Shown: positions 62,580 to 64,000 of the stretch, in pieces | Numbering within the stretch: the stretch's first letter is position 1 | How the letters are laid out: the number at the start of each line of letters is the position of its first letter | Source: Peribacillus muralis | GTDB taxonomy: Bacteria > Bacillota > Bacilli > Bacillales > DSM-1321 | Reading direction: 5' to 3' | Assembly (NCBI RefSeq): GCF_001439925.1 | Contig: NZ_LMBV01000009.1 | Coordinates: 99,089-163,088, forward strand | Length of the DNA stretch: 64,000 nucleotides | The notes under the pieces: model-generated | Database searches by the model: none | What the model saw: the letters and a program-made list of their open reading frames with translations, nothing else | What the model was told of the DNA's origin: nothing | Position numbers and translations under genes: made by a program

Positions 62580-63077
62580 TTAGTCACTCCTTTCGTCGGT
62601 AAGTAGTTCTCTCGTCAGGTTACGGATATCTTTTCTTTCACCAGATATCACAAGCGTGTCGCCTGTTTCAATGATGGAGTCAGGACCAGGATTATTCAGT
62701 TGTTTTTTGCCCTTTTTCGAATGGGCGATGACGGTAACGTTATAATTGCTTCGGATATCAATCGAACCGATCGTTTGATTGATGGCTCTAGAACCTGGTT
62801 CCACTTTGAACCATTCAATTACCAAATCACCCAGGGACATTTCAATCGTTTCAAGTGCTTGTGGTTTATAAACCATTCCGCCTATGATGGAAGCCAATTG
62901 CCTCGATTCCTGATCATTAATGGTGATGCTCGATATGACATCTTCATGCTCCTGATCAAAATGGTATAATTCCCGACGGCCGTCATCGTGAATGACGACT
63001 ACTAGCTTTTCATCATTTCTGGTTATGATTTCGAATTTTTGACCAATGCCAGGAAGTTCACTTTCTCTAATTCTCAC
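62580..63077 (-). CDS. khtT: KhtT, cytoplasmic regulatory subunit with TrkA-C domain
   Basis: A 165-residue protein: an N-terminal domain (about 1-70) and a C-terminal RCK_C/TrkA-C domain (about 75-160; LGDLVIEWFKVEPGSRAINQTIGSIDIRSNYNVTVIAH, then GDTLVISGERKDI). In B. subtilis KhtT binds c-di-AMP and gates KhtU. The start is GTG 63077 with AAGGAGGAATT ahead. First gene of khtTU. Confidence 0.87.
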   Translation of the reverse strand: MRIRESELPGIGQKFEIITRNDEKLVVVIHDDGRRELYHFDQEHEDVISSITINDQESRQLASIIGGMVYKPQALETIEMSLGDLVIEWFKVEPGSRAINQTIGSIDIRSNYNVTVIAHSKKGKKQLNNPGPDSIIETGDTLVISGERKDIRNLTRELLTDERSD

Positions 63078-63136
63078 TGGAATTCCTCCTTAAATTTGTT
63101 GGTTAGAGTAACAGAAGATAGAAGATAGAAGAATGT

Positions 63137-63700
63137 TTATAAGTTAACATCAATAATCGTCTTGAACTTATTCTCCCTGGATATGCCGATGTATTTTAGT
63201 GTCTCCGAAGGGCTTGAATGATGGTAATGCTTTTGGATCAAAGCTAATGACACACCTTGTTTATAGGCATGGTAGCCGAAAGTTTTACGCATCGAACTTG
63301 CTCCGAATTTACCTGTCAATCCTGCACCTTCCACAGCATCATGGATGATTCGGTGCGCCTGCTGACGAGTGATCGGTTTTTTTGTCTTGGGGGAAAGAAA
63401 TAAAAATTGACCTTCGATAACCTTCGAGCCTTTAAGGTACTCTTGTAAAGCGGTACGAACCTTTAGGTTTAAGAAAATTTGATGGACCTCGTCATTTTCC
63501 ATCCGCTGCTCATAAAACTCCTTGATTTTACCTGTTTCATCAAGAACGTTGGCGACTGTCATTTCCAGCATTTCATTTATTTTCATGCCTGTATTGATGC
63601 CGAGCACGAACAATAAATAATCTCGACTGGAGTGAGCTCGTAAATATGTTTTAATTTTGCTGATTTGATTAATATCTTTAAAGGCTTCTACATATTCCAT
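63137..63700 (-). CDS. Small tyrosine recombinase (catalytic domain only)
   Basis: A 187-residue phage-integrase-family protein lacking the usual N-terminal SAM-like arm. The core starts YLLFVLGINTGMKINEMLEMTV, where the first catalytic Arg of the R-K-H-R-H/W-Y set is Lys. ITRQQAHRIIHDAVEGAG and GASSMRKTFGYH hold the second Arg block, and HHSSPSETLKYIG the His and likely Tyr nucleophile. B. subtilis YoeC is a similar stand-alone protein. ATG 63700 follows AGAGGAGAAG; a longer frame to 63763 lacks support. No att sites or cargo were identified. Confidence 0.75.
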   Translation of the reverse strand: MEYVEAFKDINQISKIKTYLRAHSSRDYLLFVLGINTGMKINEMLEMTVANVLDETGKIKEFYEQRMENDEVHQIFLNLKVRTALQEYLKGSKVIEGQFLFLSPKTKKPITRQQAHRIIHDAVEGAGLTGKFGASSMRKTFGYHAYKQGVSLALIQKHYHHSSPSETLKYIGISRENKFKTIIDVNL

Positions 63701-63905
63701 ACATCTTCTCCTCTTGCTAATGTAACTTAATTGTATTATATCACAAGTTATGTAACGTTGCATTCATTAAGTTCTGTAAGAGGACTCCTTCTCCAAAAGC
63801 AGCGCAGCTGTGATCGAGAAAGTGCTTTATCTTATTCTCTGCACAACCAAGTGAAAATATAGCAGTTTGTTTCATACAAGCAGATGGATTCATCTGAATG
63901 GATAA

Positions 63906-63933
63906 AAAAAGGGATCCCGAGTAGGGACCCCTT
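63906..63933 (-). terminator. Terminator of a minus-strand gene beyond the window
   Basis: AAGGGGTCCC / GGGATCCCTT on the minus strand, loop TACTC, followed by seven T. The stretch 63764-63905 has no gene. Confidence 0.65.
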
Positions 63934-63939
63934 CAGACT

Positions 63940-63980
63940 GTAGACAAACTCGATGAAAATCGAGTTTGTCTACTTTTTTT
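63940..63980 (+). terminator. Perfect hairpin with T-run near the right edge
   Basis: GTAGACAAACTCGAT (63940-63954) / ATCGAGTTTGTCTAC (63959-63973), loop GAAA, then seven T. No intact plus-strand gene lies nearby upstream. Confidence 0.75.
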
Positions 63981-64000
63981 ATGGCTTGTACATTTTGGAC

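Noticed and set aside
63940..63980. Terminal inverted repeat of an insertion sequence at the right edge
   Set aside because: The perfect hairpin with a T-run is fully explained as a terminator; no transposase or second end is visible.

Overview
This window looks like chromosome of a low-GC, endospore-forming member of the Bacillaceae, most like the Peribacillus / 'Bacillus simplex' group. That placement is inference. It rests on an sspE-type spore protein gene, GlnR/TnrA, sigma-B, sigma-W, Fur and CcpA-type sites, SigL, khtTU, ydbST and a staphyloxanthin-type C30 carotenoid cluster. No rRNA, tRNA, CRISPR array or intact insertion sequence was found.

Layout. 1-7.3 kb: 3' end of an aspartokinase, fosB, a nitroreductase, a Fur box with a strongly structured probable small RNA, a heterodimeric ABC exporter, and a TetR + MFS efflux pair. 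7.4-17.3 kb: cstA with its YbdD-type partner, amtB-glnK behind two GlnR/TnrA boxes, a LytTR regulator beside an acetyl-CoA hydrolase/CoA-transferase, a 1-kb gene-poor stretch with two copies of a dispersed repeat, and an AI-2E-family membrane protein. 17.3-31.8 kb: gabD, panE-like reductase, a YocH-like wall protein, an M20 peptidase, a sigma-B stress gene, a chemoreceptor, ydbST with a sigma-W-type promoter, dacC, a HAD phosphatase, a uridine-kinase-like gene and sigL. 32-36.7 kb: two operons (class III aminotransferase + aldehyde dehydrogenase; a second aldehyde dehydrogenase), each with a perfectly spaced sigma-54 promoter, next to sigL itself. 36.7-37.2 kb: an exact 41-bp tandem array of 11 units. 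37.2-46.7 kb: a YoaE-like molybdoenzyme, a sporulation-type histidine kinase, a DEAD-box helicase, a MarR / GNAT / YczE module, methionine gamma-lyase, a TspO homologue and a frameshifted membrane gene. 47.2-49.4 kb: an FMN riboswitch driving an abbreviated ribE-ribB-ribH operon without ribD or ribA. 49.7-52.7 kb: nrnB, a YihY-family gene and gene remnants with a fourth repeat copy. 52.7-60.9 kb: esterase-crtM-crtP-aldH-crtO-crtN-crtQ, preceded by a candidate sigma-B promoter. 60.9-64 kb: sspE, khtUT and a small tyrosine recombinase.

How the parts work together. The crt genes cover the whole route from farnesyl diphosphate to a glycosylated, acylated C30 carotenoid acid. The sigma-54 block joins the sigma factor to two likely amine/amino-acid catabolic operons; the activator gene is not in the window. 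The features with least precedent here are the 41-bp array, the Fur-box-linked structured RNA, the direct-repeat activator-like site upstream of the aminotransferase, and the incomplete riboflavin operon.
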